DNA of 42,896 nucleotides from Steroidobacteraceae bacterium (GTDB lineage Bacteria; Pseudomonadota; Gammaproteobacteria; Steroidobacterales; Steroidobacteraceae). Position 1 is the stretch's first letter; every line of letters begins with the position of its first letter. The translations under genes and the position numbers were made by a program. Of the stretch, positions 1 to 8,152 are shown piece by piece. A model generated the notes under the pieces. It saw only the letters and a list, made by a program, of their open reading frames with translations, was not told the origin of the DNA and ran no database searches. The stretch lies in NCBI GenBank assembly GCA_019683695.1, contig JADGHX010000020.1, forward strand, positions 1 through 42,896. The letters are read 5' to 3'.

Positions 1-2
1 TG

Positions 3-341
3 ATGTTTTTAAGAGACAGTTCCTGGACAGGCCGTGGCAGCGTCGCGGTTCTCGGTCCCGAAGATCTGTCCTTCAACGACATGGCGCGGATCATGTCCGA
101 TGTATTGGGCAAGCCCGTGCGCTTTCGGCAGATTTCGCTGGAGGACTTCATGGCCAACCTGCTGAGGAGCGGAATGTCCGAGGCCATGGCGCAGGGCATG
201 GTCGACATGATGGCGGCGAAGAACCAGGGCCTCGACAACGCGGAGCCACGCACGCCCGAGTCGACGACGCCCACGACCTTCCGCCAATGGTGTGAGGAAG
301 TGTTGAAGCCTGCTGTATCGAGAGGACGCTCTGATGCCTGA
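3..341 (+). CDS. NmrA-like NAD(P)-binding protein, C-terminal part
   Basis: About 112 residues of a reading frame open at the left edge, so this is probably the C-terminal part of a longer gene whose Rossmann domain lies outside the window. The segment GSVAVLGPEDLSFNDMARIM followed by LGKPVRF resembles the region after the Rossmann fold in NmrA/atypical short-chain dehydrogenase proteins, where a new state of the cofactor-binding protein is tested against a partner or substrate. No catalytic residues are visible in this part. The stop codon overlaps the start of the aldo/keto reductase by 8 bases, so the two are probably cotranscribed. The ATG at position 3 may be an internal methionine. The family call is tentative. 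Confidence 0.6.
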   Translation: MFLRDSSWTGRGSVAVLGPEDLSFNDMARIMSDVLGKPVRFRQISLEDFMANLLRSGMSEAMAQGMVDMMAAKNQGLDNAEPRTPESTTPTTFRQWCEEVLKPAVSRGRSDA

Positions 342-1206
342 AATCACTCAACCAGAAACTTTCAAGCTCGGAACGCGCATCGTGAATCGCGTCGGCTACG
401 GCGCCATGCAACTCGCGGGACCGGGCGTGTTCGGCCCGCCGAAAGATCGGGACGCGGCGCTCGCCGTGTTGCGCGAGGCGGTGGCCAGCGGCGTGAACCA
501 CATTGACACCTCCGACTTCTATGGCCCGCACATCACGAATCAGCTGATTCGGGAAGCACTCGCGCCGTACCCGGACGATCTGGTGATCGTCACGAAGATC
601 GGCGCCCGGCGTGGCCAGGACGGATCGTGGATTCCGGCGTTCTCGCGTGAGGAGCTGACGCAGGCCGTTCACGACAATCTGCGGAACCTGGGCGTTGACG
701 TGCTCGACGTCGTCAATTTGCGCTTCATGTTCGATGTGCACGGTCCTGCCGAAGGGCCGATCGAGGCGCCGCTGACCGTGCTGGCTGACCTGCAGCGAAG
801 AGGTCTCGTGCGTCACATCGGTTTGAGCAACGCGACGGCGGCGCAAATCGCTGAAGCGCGCGGCATCTGCGACATCGTTTGCGTGCAGAACCACTACAAC
901 CTTGCGCACCGGGCCGACGATGCCCTGATCGATGACCTTGCCGGCCGCGGCATCGCGTACGTTCCGTTCTTCCCGCTCGGTGGGTTCAAGCCGCTGCAGT
1001 CCTCCACGCTCGAGAAGGTGGCAACCCGGCTCAGTGCCACGCCCATGCAGGTCGCGCTCGCGTGGCTGCTTCAGCGCGCGCCCAATATTCTTCTCATTCC
1101 CGGAACATCGTCAGCTCTGCATCTTCGCGAGAATCTGGCAGCGGCTGGATTGCGCTTGTCGCCGGATGTGCTGGCGGAATTGGACGGGATCGCTGCAGGC
1201 GCCTAG
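334..1206 (+). CDS. Aldo/keto reductase family oxidoreductase
   Basis: A 290-residue cytosolic NADPH-dependent oxidoreductase of the aldo/keto reductase superfamily. It has the early strand motif GYGAMQLAGPGVFG, the HIDTSDFYG segment that carries the conserved Asp and catalytic Tyr, the Lys of VTKIGA, and the later GLSNAT and NHYNL segments of the TIM barrel. The C-terminal LLLIPGTSS stretch matches the cofactor phosphate-binding region. The pattern is closest to the YdbC/pyridoxal-reductase-like branch, but substrate cannot be read from sequence. The ATG start overlaps the preceding NmrA-like gene by 8 bases, suggesting translational coupling. Length is normal for the family. The oxidoreductase call is secure; the branch is inferred. 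Confidence 0.9.
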   Translation: MPEITQPETFKLGTRIVNRVGYGAMQLAGPGVFGPPKDRDAALAVLREAVASGVNHIDTSDFYGPHITNQLIREALAPYPDDLVIVTKIGARRGQDGSWIPAFSREELTQAVHDNLRNLGVDVLDVVNLRFMFDVHGPAEGPIEAPLTVLADLQRRGLVRHIGLSNATAAQIAEARGICDIVCVQNHYNLAHRADDALIDDLAGRGIAYVPFFPLGGFKPLQSSTLEKVATRLSATPMQVALAWLLQRAPNILLIPGTSSALHLRENLAAAGLRLSPDVLAELDGIAAGA

Positions 1207-1340
1207 CTTGCGCTCGAGCTTCGCGCGCGCCGCTATATGGACTCACGCCCTGACGCAATCAAACGGTCATCCACGCGCAAGTTCTGATTCACCAGCCCTC
1301 GGGAGACTGCACTCGGTCTTTGCTGAAGTGGAGTCTCACG

Positions 1341-2918
1341 ATGGGACAGAACAAGGATCTCTTCGTCTTCGGCCGGCGCGGCTTTCTCACCGGCGCGGGA
1401 GCGGCGCTGCTGCACACCGCGGTGTCGGCGCAAACGCTCTCAACCTTCGCATCACCCGAACGGCTGGGCGCATACCCGTTCACTCTCGGCGTCGCCTCCG
1501 GCGAGCCCACGTCGGATGGCTTTGTGCTCTGGACACGGCTTGCGCCTCAACCGCTACAACCTGATGGAGGCATGCCGCGGCGGCCGGTGCCGGTCCGGTG
1601 GCGCATCGCGCTCGACGAGAACATGCGCAAGGTCGTGCGGCGTGGCGTCGCGCTCGCGATGCCGGAACTCGCGCATTCGGTACACGTGGAAGTTCAGGGG
1701 CTGCAGCCCTCGCGTTGGTACTGGTATCAATTCGAGGTCGGGCGCGAAGAGAGCGCCATCGGGCGCACACGCACGGCTCCGCGATTCGGCGCGCACACGC
1801 GGCAACTCGCGTTCGCGTTCGCGTCGTGCCAGAACTACGTGAACGGGTACTTCCCCGCGTACAGGCGGCTCGCCGAAGAGGATCTGGATTTCATCGTTCA
1901 CCTGGGAGACTACATCTACGAGGGCGCCGGTGGTGCCGGCGTGCGAGCGCACCTGCCAGCGGCCGAAATCATGTCGCTCGAGGATTACCGCGTTCGTCAT
2001 GCGCTGTACAAATCGGATCTCGCTCTCCATGCCGCGCACGCGGTGTTTCCGTGGATCGTCACGTGGGACGACCACGAGACCGAGAACAATTACGCCGGCC
2101 TCATTCCGCAGGACCCTGCGGATAGCGCAATCTTCGAGGAGCGCCGGGCGCGCGCGTACCAGGCTTACTACGAGCACATGCCGCTGCGCCGCTTCTCGTT
2201 CCCGAGAGGCCCGGACCTGCAGCTTTACAGACGACTCAGCTTCGGCGGGCTGATGCAGCTTCATGTGCTCGATACGCGACAATACCGGTCGGCAGGGGCC
2301 CCGGCAGGTTGCACGCCCGGCGAGCGCATCGACGGGTATTGTCCGTCCGCGCTCGATACCACACGGACGATCACGGGCAATCGGCAGCGGGACTGGCTCA
2401 TCGAGGGACTGAGCCGCTCGCGCGCGCAGTGGAATGTGTTGGCGAACCAGGTGCCCTTCGCGCCGAACGACACGAATGCGGACCCGGCGATTCGTACCTT
2501 CGGCGGGGAGAAATGGGACGGCTATCCGTTCGACCGGGCGCAGATTCTCGATCTGATCGCCGGGCGCAAGCTGTACAACACCGTCATCATCACCGGAGAC
2601 GTGCATCAGAACTTCGTGCGCAATGTTCCGCCGGATTACGTGAATCTCGATGCGGAACCCATTGCGACGGAGTTCATCGGCACGTCCATCAGCAGCGGAG
2701 GCGACCGAACGATTCGAACCGTCTTCGGCGGAGACGCCAACAACCCGCACTTGCGTTTCCAGGACAACCATCACGGCTACGTGCGCTGCACGCTTTCCGC
2801 GCGGCAGTGGCAAGTCGATTACCGCGTCGTGCCCAGTGTGCTGGTGGAAGATGCGCCCATCAGCACGCTTGCGTCGTTCGTCGTCGAGCAGGGCCGCGCA
2901 GGCGCCGAGAAAATCTGA
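1341..2918 (+). CDS. phoD: PhoD-type alkaline phosphatase, Tat-exported
   Basis: A 525-residue secreted phosphodiesterase/alkaline phosphatase of the PhoD family, which releases phosphate from organic esters outside the cytoplasm. The N-terminus carries a twin-arginine signal (FGRRGFLTGAGAAL). An N-terminal PhoD domain follows (GVASGEPTSDGFVLWTRL), then the metallophosphatase core: FASCQN, the metal-binding LGDYIYEG, TWDDHETENNY, and the late ITGDVHQNF motif. The start chosen is the ATG at 1341, preceded by GGAG about 10 bases upstream and placing the Tat motif properly; an in-frame ATG at 1320 is further away and adds nothing recognisable. A GC-rich hairpin lies 38 bases after the stop. Phosphate-starvation control is usual for the family, but I saw no clear Pho box. 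Confidence 0.93.
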   Translation: MGQNKDLFVFGRRGFLTGAGAALLHTAVSAQTLSTFASPERLGAYPFTLGVASGEPTSDGFVLWTRLAPQPLQPDGGMPRRPVPVRWRIALDENMRKVVRRGVALAMPELAHSVHVEVQGLQPSRWYWYQFEVGREESAIGRTRTAPRFGAHTRQLAFAFASCQNYVNGYFPAYRRLAEEDLDFIVHLGDYIYEGAGGAGVRAHLPAAEIMSLEDYRVRHALYKSDLALHAAHAVFPWIVTWDDHETENNYAGLIPQDPADSAIFEERRARAYQAYYEHMPLRRFSFPRGPDLQLYRRLSFGGLMQLHVLDTRQYRSAGAPAGCTPGERIDGYCPSALDTTRTITGNRQRDWLIEGLSRSRAQWNVLANQVPFAPNDTNADPAIRTFGGEKWDGYPFDRAQILDLIAGRKLYNTVIITGDVHQNFVRNVPPDYVNLDAEPIATEFIGTSISSGGDRTIRTVFGGDANNPHLRFQDNHHGYVRCTLSARQWQVDYRVVPSVLVEDAPISTLASFVVEQGRAGAEKI

Positions 2919-2955
2919 CGCGCATGCGCCGAGTGCATCTGAGCTGAGCAGTGGC

Positions 2956-2982
2956 GGGCGGTGGCTCGCGGGGCCACCGCCC
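2956..2982 (+). terminator. Hairpin downstream of phoD
   Basis: A perfect 10-bp GC stem (2956-2965 paired with 2973-2982) with a 7-base loop. No T-tract follows, so it may be a transcript 3-prime stabiliser rather than a true intrinsic terminator. It sits between phoD and the DsbA-like remnant. Confidence 0.4.
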
Positions 2983-2990
2983 ACCCATAG

Positions 2991-3200
2991 ACCAACTTCA
3001 CGAATGCATACCGATCATTCGGCGTGAATACGCGGCTCATGCATGCCGAGCAGATGGTGCGCACCCATCGCGTGAACGAAATTCCCACGCTGGTGGTGGA
3101 TGGCCGGTTCATCGCGATGGGCCGCAGCTATGCGGACATGCTGCGTATCGCGAGCGAGTTGCACGCGAAGGTTCGTGCCGAAGGCGCTGCGCGGAAGTAG
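2991..3200 (+). pseudogene. DsbA-like thiol:disulfide oxidoreductase, C-terminal remnant
   Basis: An in-frame stretch of about 69 residues bounded upstream by a TAG at 2988 and ending at a TAG at 3198-3200. It reads NAYRSFGVNTRL, then EQMVRTHRVNEIPTLVVDGRF, which matches the C-terminal thioredoxin-fold half of DsbA proteins, including the cis-proline loop (IPTLVV). The N-terminal half with the CxxC active site is absent: only about 70 bases separate it from phoD and they hold a hairpin. A GTG at 3024 could start a 58-residue peptide but lacks a clear ribosome-binding site. The most likely reading is a decayed or deletion-truncated dsbA copy. Alternatively it is a short expressed fragment. Confidence 0.55.
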
Positions 3201-3274
3201 GCTCGCGAAGGAACATTCGATCCGCGCTCCCGTTCACCTCGTCTATCGAAATGACCGGACGGAAGGAGCGCAAC

Positions 3275-3562
3275 ATGTACGAGAACAGCACCACGGGTGG
3301 TACGAACGGCGATCAGATGGGCCAGGCCGCCCAGATGCGAACCGAAGAGATGGGTGAGCAGCTCCGCTCCGCACGGCAAACTGCGGCGGAAGCCTTGCGT
3401 GGACGCACGCAGGCCGCCCGGGAGTGGACCCGGTCGCAGTTCGGCCATCTGCAGGAGCGGGTGGAAGCGGAACCCTACCGCGCCACGGCCTGGGCACTGG
3501 CCCTGGGGTTCGTCGCGGGCGTGCTGATCACCGCCCTGGCCCGAGGCAGCTCACGGGACTGA
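3275..3562 (+). CDS. DUF883 (ElaB/YqjD-type) membrane-anchored protein
   Basis: A 95-residue protein with the ElaB/YqjD layout: a charged helical N-terminal region rich in Gln, Glu and Arg (about residues 1-65), then EPYRATAWALALGFVAGVLI and a short tail ALARGSSRD. The hydrophobic C-terminal helix is a single inner-membrane anchor, and GxxxG-like spacing (ALGFVAG) suits dimerisation. E. coli members bind ribosomes at the membrane in stationary phase, so a similar stress role is plausible but inferred. The ATG at 3275 is preferred over ATG 3251 because AAGGAG lies 6 bases before it. It stands alone between the DsbA remnant and the hem cluster. Confidence 0.85.
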   Translation: MYENSTTGGTNGDQMGQAAQMRTEEMGEQLRSARQTAAEALRGRTQAAREWTRSQFGHLQERVEAEPYRATAWALALGFVAGVLITALARGSSRD

Positions 3563-3659
3563 TTCCCGCGGTTCAGCCTGAGGCCGCACCGGGGTGCCGC
3601 AGGCCGCCGTGACGGTTCAGTGACACTTCCCCGGCCCGGCTCGTGGTCTCCTTGCGCCC

Positions 3660-4973
3660 ATGGACGAGATCGGCGTCGTGGGCGTCACTTATCGTCACGC
3701 GAGCGCGGACGAGATCGCCGCCTTTACCCTCCCGAAAGGGGAGCTGGCGGAGCGCCTGCCTGCGCTCCGCGCGGCGATCGGTGCGGCCGAGCTCATCTAT
3801 CTGGCGACGTGCAACCGCGTCGAGGTGGCCTTTGCCGCCCCGGCGGGCCAGATTGCGCACGATCTTCGCGCCGACGTCTTTCATGCCCTCACGGGCCGCC
3901 CGCCGCGCGCGAACGAAGCGCGTTCGGCGCTGCGCGCGTGGACGGGTGAGGCGGCGGTCGAGCATCTCTTCCTCGTCGCCTGCGGCCTGGATTCCGCGCA
4001 GGCCGGTGAGCGCGAGATCGCCGCCCAGCTGCGCGGCGCCTGGGATCTGGCGCGAGAGGCCCGGGTTTCCGGCCCCGTGCTGGATCGCATCCTGGGCGAA
4101 GCGCTGAGCCTCTCGGGCCGGCTGCAGCGCATGGTGGCCGATGCCCGTCCTCCCTCCCTTGCTGACATGGCGGCGGACCGCATGCTGCTGCATCTTGCGG
4201 ATCGCCCCGGTACCGTCGCGCTCGTGGGCGTCTCGCCCATGACCAAACGATGTGGAGAGATCCTCCATCGGGCCGGTGTGCAGGTGCTGGTGGTGAACCG
4301 GTCTGCCGAAACGGGCGAGGAGTTCGCCAACTCGATTGGCGCCTCCGCCATGCCGCTCGCCGAGTTCCGCACGAACCCATACCCGATCTCGGGCCTGATC
4401 GTGGCAACCGGCGGCACCGAGCCAGTGCTCGGGCCGGAGGCGTTGCAGAGGCTGGCGGGCGTCGTGACGGCCCCGCCGCTCATCATCGACTTCGGACTGC
4501 CGCCGAACGTCGACCCGAAGGCGGCGCGCGAAGAAGGCTTCGATCGCATCGGCATGAACGAGATGATCCAGGCGGCGCAGGATCGGCGGCTCGCCCAGCT
4601 GCTGCGGCTCGCGCCGATGCGTGCGGCCATCGACGAGCGGCTGGCGCGTCTGCGCGGGCAGCTCGCCACCCGAGCCATGGGCCGCCAGCTCGCACAGTTG
4701 CGCAGCGAATTCGAGCGGATTGCCGCGGATGAAGCGAACCGTGCGCTCGCCGAAGAGCTGCAGAAGCTGAGCGCGGAACAGCAGGAACACGTGCGCCGCG
4801 TGGCCAGCACCATCGCACATCGGCTGGCTCACTTGCCGCTGGCGGGAATTCGTGCCGCCGCCGCGCACGCCAGCACGGAGACGGTTGACGCGTTCTTCCG
4901 TGAGGCGCGCCTCCAGCGCGCAACGCGTGCCGGCGCGGCGCATACTCGAACCCATACTGAAAAGAGATCGTGA
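3660..4973 (+). CDS. hemA: Glutamyl-tRNA reductase (divergent)
   Basis: A 437-residue cytosolic enzyme that reduces glutamyl-tRNA(Glu) with NADPH to glutamate-1-semialdehyde, the first committed step of C5-pathway tetrapyrrole synthesis. The nucleophilic Cys lies in YLATCNRVEV (Cys51), and EHLFLVACGLDS keeps the conserved His102 region with AGEREI after it. A C-terminal helical dimerisation domain follows. Two parts depart from the family: the N-terminal substrate loop, usually NHxTAPVxxRE, reads TYRHASADEIAAF and lacks the expected Thr and Arg, and the NADPH glycine-rich loop reads VGVSPMTK instead of IGAGxM. It is first in the hem cluster and its TGA shares one base with the hemL ATG. No good ribosome-binding site precedes ATG 3660, so the start is less certain. 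It could be a second, specialised HemA. Confidence 0.85.
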   Translation: MDEIGVVGVTYRHASADEIAAFTLPKGELAERLPALRAAIGAAELIYLATCNRVEVAFAAPAGQIAHDLRADVFHALTGRPPRANEARSALRAWTGEAAVEHLFLVACGLDSAQAGEREIAAQLRGAWDLAREARVSGPVLDRILGEALSLSGRLQRMVADARPPSLADMAADRMLLHLADRPGTVALVGVSPMTKRCGEILHRAGVQVLVVNRSAETGEEFANSIGASAMPLAEFRTNPYPISGLIVATGGTEPVLGPEALQRLAGVVTAPPLIIDFGLPPNVDPKAAREEGFDRIGMNEMIQAAQDRRLAQLLRLAPMRAAIDERLARLRGQLATRAMGRQLAQLRSEFERIAADEANRALAEELQKLSAEQQEHVRRVASTIAHRLAHLPLAGIRAAAAHASTETVDAFFREARLQRATRAGAAHTRTHTEKRS

Positions 4974-6307
4974 TGACCAGGCTGAAGGGCAATCCACTGC
5001 CGGCTGAGGCGCCGACGCAGTCCATTGCGCTGTTCAACCGTGCCCTCAAGGTGATTCCGGGCGGCGTGAATTCACCGGTACGCGCCTTTGGCGCCGTGGG
5101 CGGCACGCCCCGATTCATCTCGAGGGGCGCGGGTGCGTATCTGTACGACGCGGACGGGCGGCGATATCTCGACCTGGTGGGCTCCTGGGGTCCGCTCATC
5201 CTCGGGCACGCGCACCCGGAAGTGGTGCGCGCGGTGGTGGAGGTGAGCCAGCTCGGTACCACTTTCGGTGCGCCCTCGTGGTCGGAGGTGGAACTGGCGG
5301 AGCGCGTCACCGCATCGTATCCGGGGCTCGAGCAGGTGCGCTTCGTGTCCTCTGGTACCGAAGCGGTCATGAGCGCCATCCGGCTCGCGCGCGCCTACAC
5401 CGGGCGCGATCTCGTCGTGAAATTCGCGGGGTGCTATCACGGGCACGCGGATCACCTGCTGGTGTCTGCAGGCTCGGGTCTCGCCACGTTTGGCAAACCA
5501 TCCTCCGCGGGCGTGCCGGCGGCATTCGTCGAATGCACACGCGTGCTGCCGTTGGATGACGAAGAGGCGCTTGAAGCTCTGTTCGCGCACGAAGGTGCGC
5601 GCATCGCAGCCCTCATCATCGAGCCCGCGCCCGCCAATCACGGCCTGCTGCTCCAGCGGCCGGAGTTCCTGAAGAAGCTGCGTGCGATCACGCGTCAGCA
5701 CGGCGCGCTGCTCATCTTCGACGAGGTGATCTCGGGCTTTCGCGTCGCGCGCGGTGGCATGGCGGAGCTGACGGGCATCACGCCGGACCTCGCCACGTTC
5801 GGCAAGATCATCGGCGGCGGTATGCCCGTCGGCGCCTTCGGCGGCGCCCGGCGGATCATGTCGCGCCTCGCGCCGGAGGGAGATACGTACCAGGCCGGCA
5901 CGCTCTCGGGGAATCCGGTCGCGATGTCTGCCGGCATTGCCGCGCTCGACGTGCTCGTGAAGCAGAATGCCTGGGCGCATCTCGAAGCGCTCGGGGCCGC
6001 ACTCGAGCGGATGCTCCAGCCCGTTCTCGCCAAGTCGCCGTTTCCGGTGCGCTTCGTGCGGCTCGGGTCCATGTTCTGGCTCGCGCTGAACGATGGCCCG
6101 GCGCCGCGCGCCGCCATCACGCTCACCGAGCTGGAATCCGAGCGCTTCGCCTCCATTTTCCACGCCATGCTCGCGCGGGGGGTGTACCTGCCGCCCTCTG
6201 CGTACGAAGTGTGTTTCCTCTCGCTGGCTCACACGACGGCGGACCTCGAGCAGCTCGTCGCCGCGCTGGGCGAGTCGATCGAGCTCACGGCGAGGCGAGT
6301 GAAATAA
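4973..6307 (+). CDS. hemL: Glutamate-1-semialdehyde 2,1-aminomutase
   Basis: A 444-residue PLP enzyme that converts glutamate-1-semialdehyde to 5-aminolevulinate. Family signatures run in order: IPGGVNSPVRAF near the N-terminus, FVSSGTEAVMSAIRLARAYT for cofactor phosphate binding, the GCYHGHAD segment, LIFDEVISGFR, and the Schiff-base lysine in TFGKIIGGGMPVGAFGG (about Lys278). The YQAGTLSGNP loop is also present. Length is slightly above the usual 430. The ATG at 4973 overlaps the hemA stop by one base (TGATG) and has AAAGAGA 5-6 bases upstream; a GTG at 4970 is the alternative start. Together with HemA it completes ALA synthesis from glutamate, so the cell uses the C5 pathway. No defects are visible. 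Confidence 0.97.
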   Translation: MTRLKGNPLPAEAPTQSIALFNRALKVIPGGVNSPVRAFGAVGGTPRFISRGAGAYLYDADGRRYLDLVGSWGPLILGHAHPEVVRAVVEVSQLGTTFGAPSWSEVELAERVTASYPGLEQVRFVSSGTEAVMSAIRLARAYTGRDLVVKFAGCYHGHADHLLVSAGSGLATFGKPSSAGVPAAFVECTRVLPLDDEEALEALFAHEGARIAALIIEPAPANHGLLLQRPEFLKKLRAITRQHGALLIFDEVISGFRVARGGMAELTGITPDLATFGKIIGGGMPVGAFGGARRIMSRLAPEGDTYQAGTLSGNPVAMSAGIAALDVLVKQNAWAHLEALGAALERMLQPVLAKSPFPVRFVRLGSMFWLALNDGPAPRAAITLTELESERFASIFHAMLARGVYLPPSAYEVCFLSLAHTTADLEQLVAALGESIELTARRVK

Positions 6308-6338
6308 CGGCGCAGGATTCCGCCATGAGTGCCCGCAC

Positions 6339-7421
6339 ATGAAGACTACGCGTGTATTCCAGCTCACCGCGCTGGTGCTCGTCGTGCTTTCCGTGGTGCA
6401 GGTGGGCTGGTGGGTGTACGACCAGCGCGGCGATGCGCTTCGCAAGGCGCAGATGCAGCGGGATTTCTATGCGCAGGAGCTCGCGGCCGCGCAGGCGCTT
6501 CTCGATGCGGGCACGCCGGAACAGCGCGTACGCGAGATGCTGCCGCGAGTGGTCATCGCCGAGGGGCGCGCCACGGCATCGCCGGATTTCGAGAGGCAGA
6601 TCGAGCGGCAGCAGTACAAGGAAATCAATCAGTATGTGTGGGAAAGCGCGTTCTTCCTGCTGGCGCTCGGGGCGTGCATGGCGGTGATCGCGCGCGCGTT
6701 GCGCGCCGAAGCTCGCGTGCTGCAGGAGCAGGATCACTTCCTCGCGCTGGTCTCCCATCAGTTCAAGACGCCGCTCGCGAGCCTGCAGCTCTCGCTCGAA
6801 ACGCTTTCGATGCGTTCGCTCTCGCCGCCGGAGCAGCGCTCGCTCATCGATCGCATGCTCGCCGATCTCGCGCGCATGGAGGCGCTTGTCACGCGCATCC
6901 TCGACAGCGTACGTCTCGAGCGCGGGCGCGTGGACCTGAAGCGCGAAGCCGTGGAGCTGAGCTCGGCTGTGGCGCGAGTCGTGGGGCAGTTCGAGGAGCG
7001 TGCCCGCAAGGAAGGCATCACGTTCTCCACGGACGTGCCGCGCGGCCTCGAGGTTTTTGCGGACCCGCTCGCCGTGGATGTGGTGATTCGCAATCTGGTT
7101 GAGAACGCACTGGCCGCCGTGGCTCCCCTGGGCGGCGGAACGATCACGCTCGCGGCGCGTCGCCTGAATGGCGAGATCGAGCTGGCTGTGCGCGATACGG
7201 GAGTCGGTTTCCGGCCGGATGACACGGCCCAGCTCTTTCGCAAGTTCTCGCGTCTGAAGCGCGATGGCGGCAGCGCGTACTACGGCACCGGACTTGGGCT
7301 CTTCATCGTCCGGCGCATGATGCAGCTTGCCGGCGGCCGCGTGTCCGCGCACAGCGATGGCGAAGGGCGGGGCGCGCAGTTCGTGCTCGCCTGGCCGATG
7401 GCACCCGTGGAGACTCGATGA
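6339..7421 (+). CDS. Membrane sensor histidine kinase within the hem cluster
   Basis: A 360-residue inner-membrane sensor kinase. Two transmembrane helices (about residues 9-27 and 103-120) bracket a 75-residue, largely helical periplasmic segment without a recognised domain. The cytoplasmic part has a HisKA dimerisation domain with the phospho-acceptor His140 in LVSHQFKTPL, then a HATPase domain with the N-box NLVENALAAV, the G1 motif VRDTGVGF and the G2 motif GTGLGLFIVRR. It starts 31 bases after hemL and overlaps the response regulator by 4 bases. Its position inside a tetrapyrrole operon suggests that it senses a haem-related, redox or envelope signal, but the sequence does not reveal the ligand; no haem-binding CxxC or CP motif is apparent in the sensor part. 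Confidence 0.93.
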   Translation: MKTTRVFQLTALVLVVLSVVQVGWWVYDQRGDALRKAQMQRDFYAQELAAAQALLDAGTPEQRVREMLPRVVIAEGRATASPDFERQIERQQYKEINQYVWESAFFLLALGACMAVIARALRAEARVLQEQDHFLALVSHQFKTPLASLQLSLETLSMRSLSPPEQRSLIDRMLADLARMEALVTRILDSVRLERGRVDLKREAVELSSAVARVVGQFEERARKEGITFSTDVPRGLEVFADPLAVDVVIRNLVENALAAVAPLGGGTITLAARRLNGEIELAVRDTGVGFRPDDTAQLFRKFSRLKRDGGSAYYGTGLGLFIVRRMMQLAGGRVSAHSDGEGRGAQFVLAWPMAPVETR

Positions 7422-8152
7422 ACGCCCCGCTTCCGCACACACCGCCCACCGTTCTGGTCGTGGAGGACGATCCGCATCTGGCCGCCGGGCTGGCGGAGAA
7501 CCTGCGCGCGGAAGGCTATCGGGTCGAGCACATCGGCGATGGCCGTGCGGCCCTCGAGTGGCTCAGGAAGCAGCACTGCGAGCTCGTGGTGCTCGATGTG
7601 ATGTTGCCCAACATGGATGGGCTCACCGTGTGCCGCACGCTTCGCGCGGAAGGCAACAATACGCCCGTGCTGTTCCTGACCGCGCGAGGGGATCCGCAGG
7701 ATCGCATTCACGGCCTCGAAGCGGGCGGGGACGATTACCTCGCAAAGCCGTTTCACCTGCACGAATTCCTCTTGCGTGTGCGCGCGATCCTGCGCCGCTG
7801 GGAGTGGTATCAAACCTCCTCGGCATCTCCCGCGGGCGCGGTGCTGCGCTTTGGGGGAAACGAAGTGGATTTCCGCGCGTTCAAGGCGCGCTCGTTCAAC
7901 GGCGTGACGCAGGATCTCACCGAGAAGGAAGCCATGATCCTGAAAGTGCTCGCCGAGAGGCCGGGCGAGATCGTTTCGCGGGAGGATCTGCTCGAGCGCG
8001 TGTGGGGCTATGACGTGTTTCCGTCCACACGCACCGTCGACAATTTCATTCTCCGCCTGCGCAAGCGCTTCGAGCGGGACCCGGCGCAGCCGAAGCATTT
8101 CCTCACGGTGTGGGGCGTGGGCTACCGCTTCCTGCTGGAGGGCGAGCCCTGA
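7418..8152 (+). CDS. OmpR/PhoB-type response regulator within the hem cluster
   Basis: A 244-residue DNA-binding response regulator. The receiver domain starts with VLVVEDDPHLAAGL, has its phospho-acceptor at Asp60 (LVVLDVMLPNMDG), the conserved Thr in FLTARGD and Lys in YLAKPF. The C-terminal half is a winged helix typical of OmpR (LTEKEAMILKVLAERPGEIV, then WGYDVFPSTRTVDNFILRLR and the wing VWGVGYRFL). The ATG overlaps the kinase stop (ATGA) and its own stop overlaps the hemC start by one base, so kinase, regulator and hemC are translationally coupled. This places it as partner of the preceding kinase and a candidate regulator of the hem genes. Pseudomonas algZR-hemCD has a similar order, but AlgR has a LytTR domain, not a winged helix. 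Confidence 0.95.
   Translation: MNAPLPHTPPTVLVVEDDPHLAAGLAENLRAEGYRVEHIGDGRAALEWLRKQHCELVVLDVMLPNMDGLTVCRTLRAEGNNTPVLFLTARGDPQDRIHGLEAGGDDYLAKPFHLHEFLLRVRAILRRWEWYQTSSASPAGAVLRFGGNEVDFRAFKARSFNGVTQDLTEKEAMILKVLAERPGEIVSREDLLERVWGYDVFPSTRTVDNFILRLRKRFERDPAQPKHFLTVWGVGYRFLLEGEP

Noticed and set aside
5072-6445. 457-codon open frame antisense to hemL
   Set aside because: High-GC shadow of hemL on the opposite strand; no family features, start signal or low-complexity-free protein sequence.
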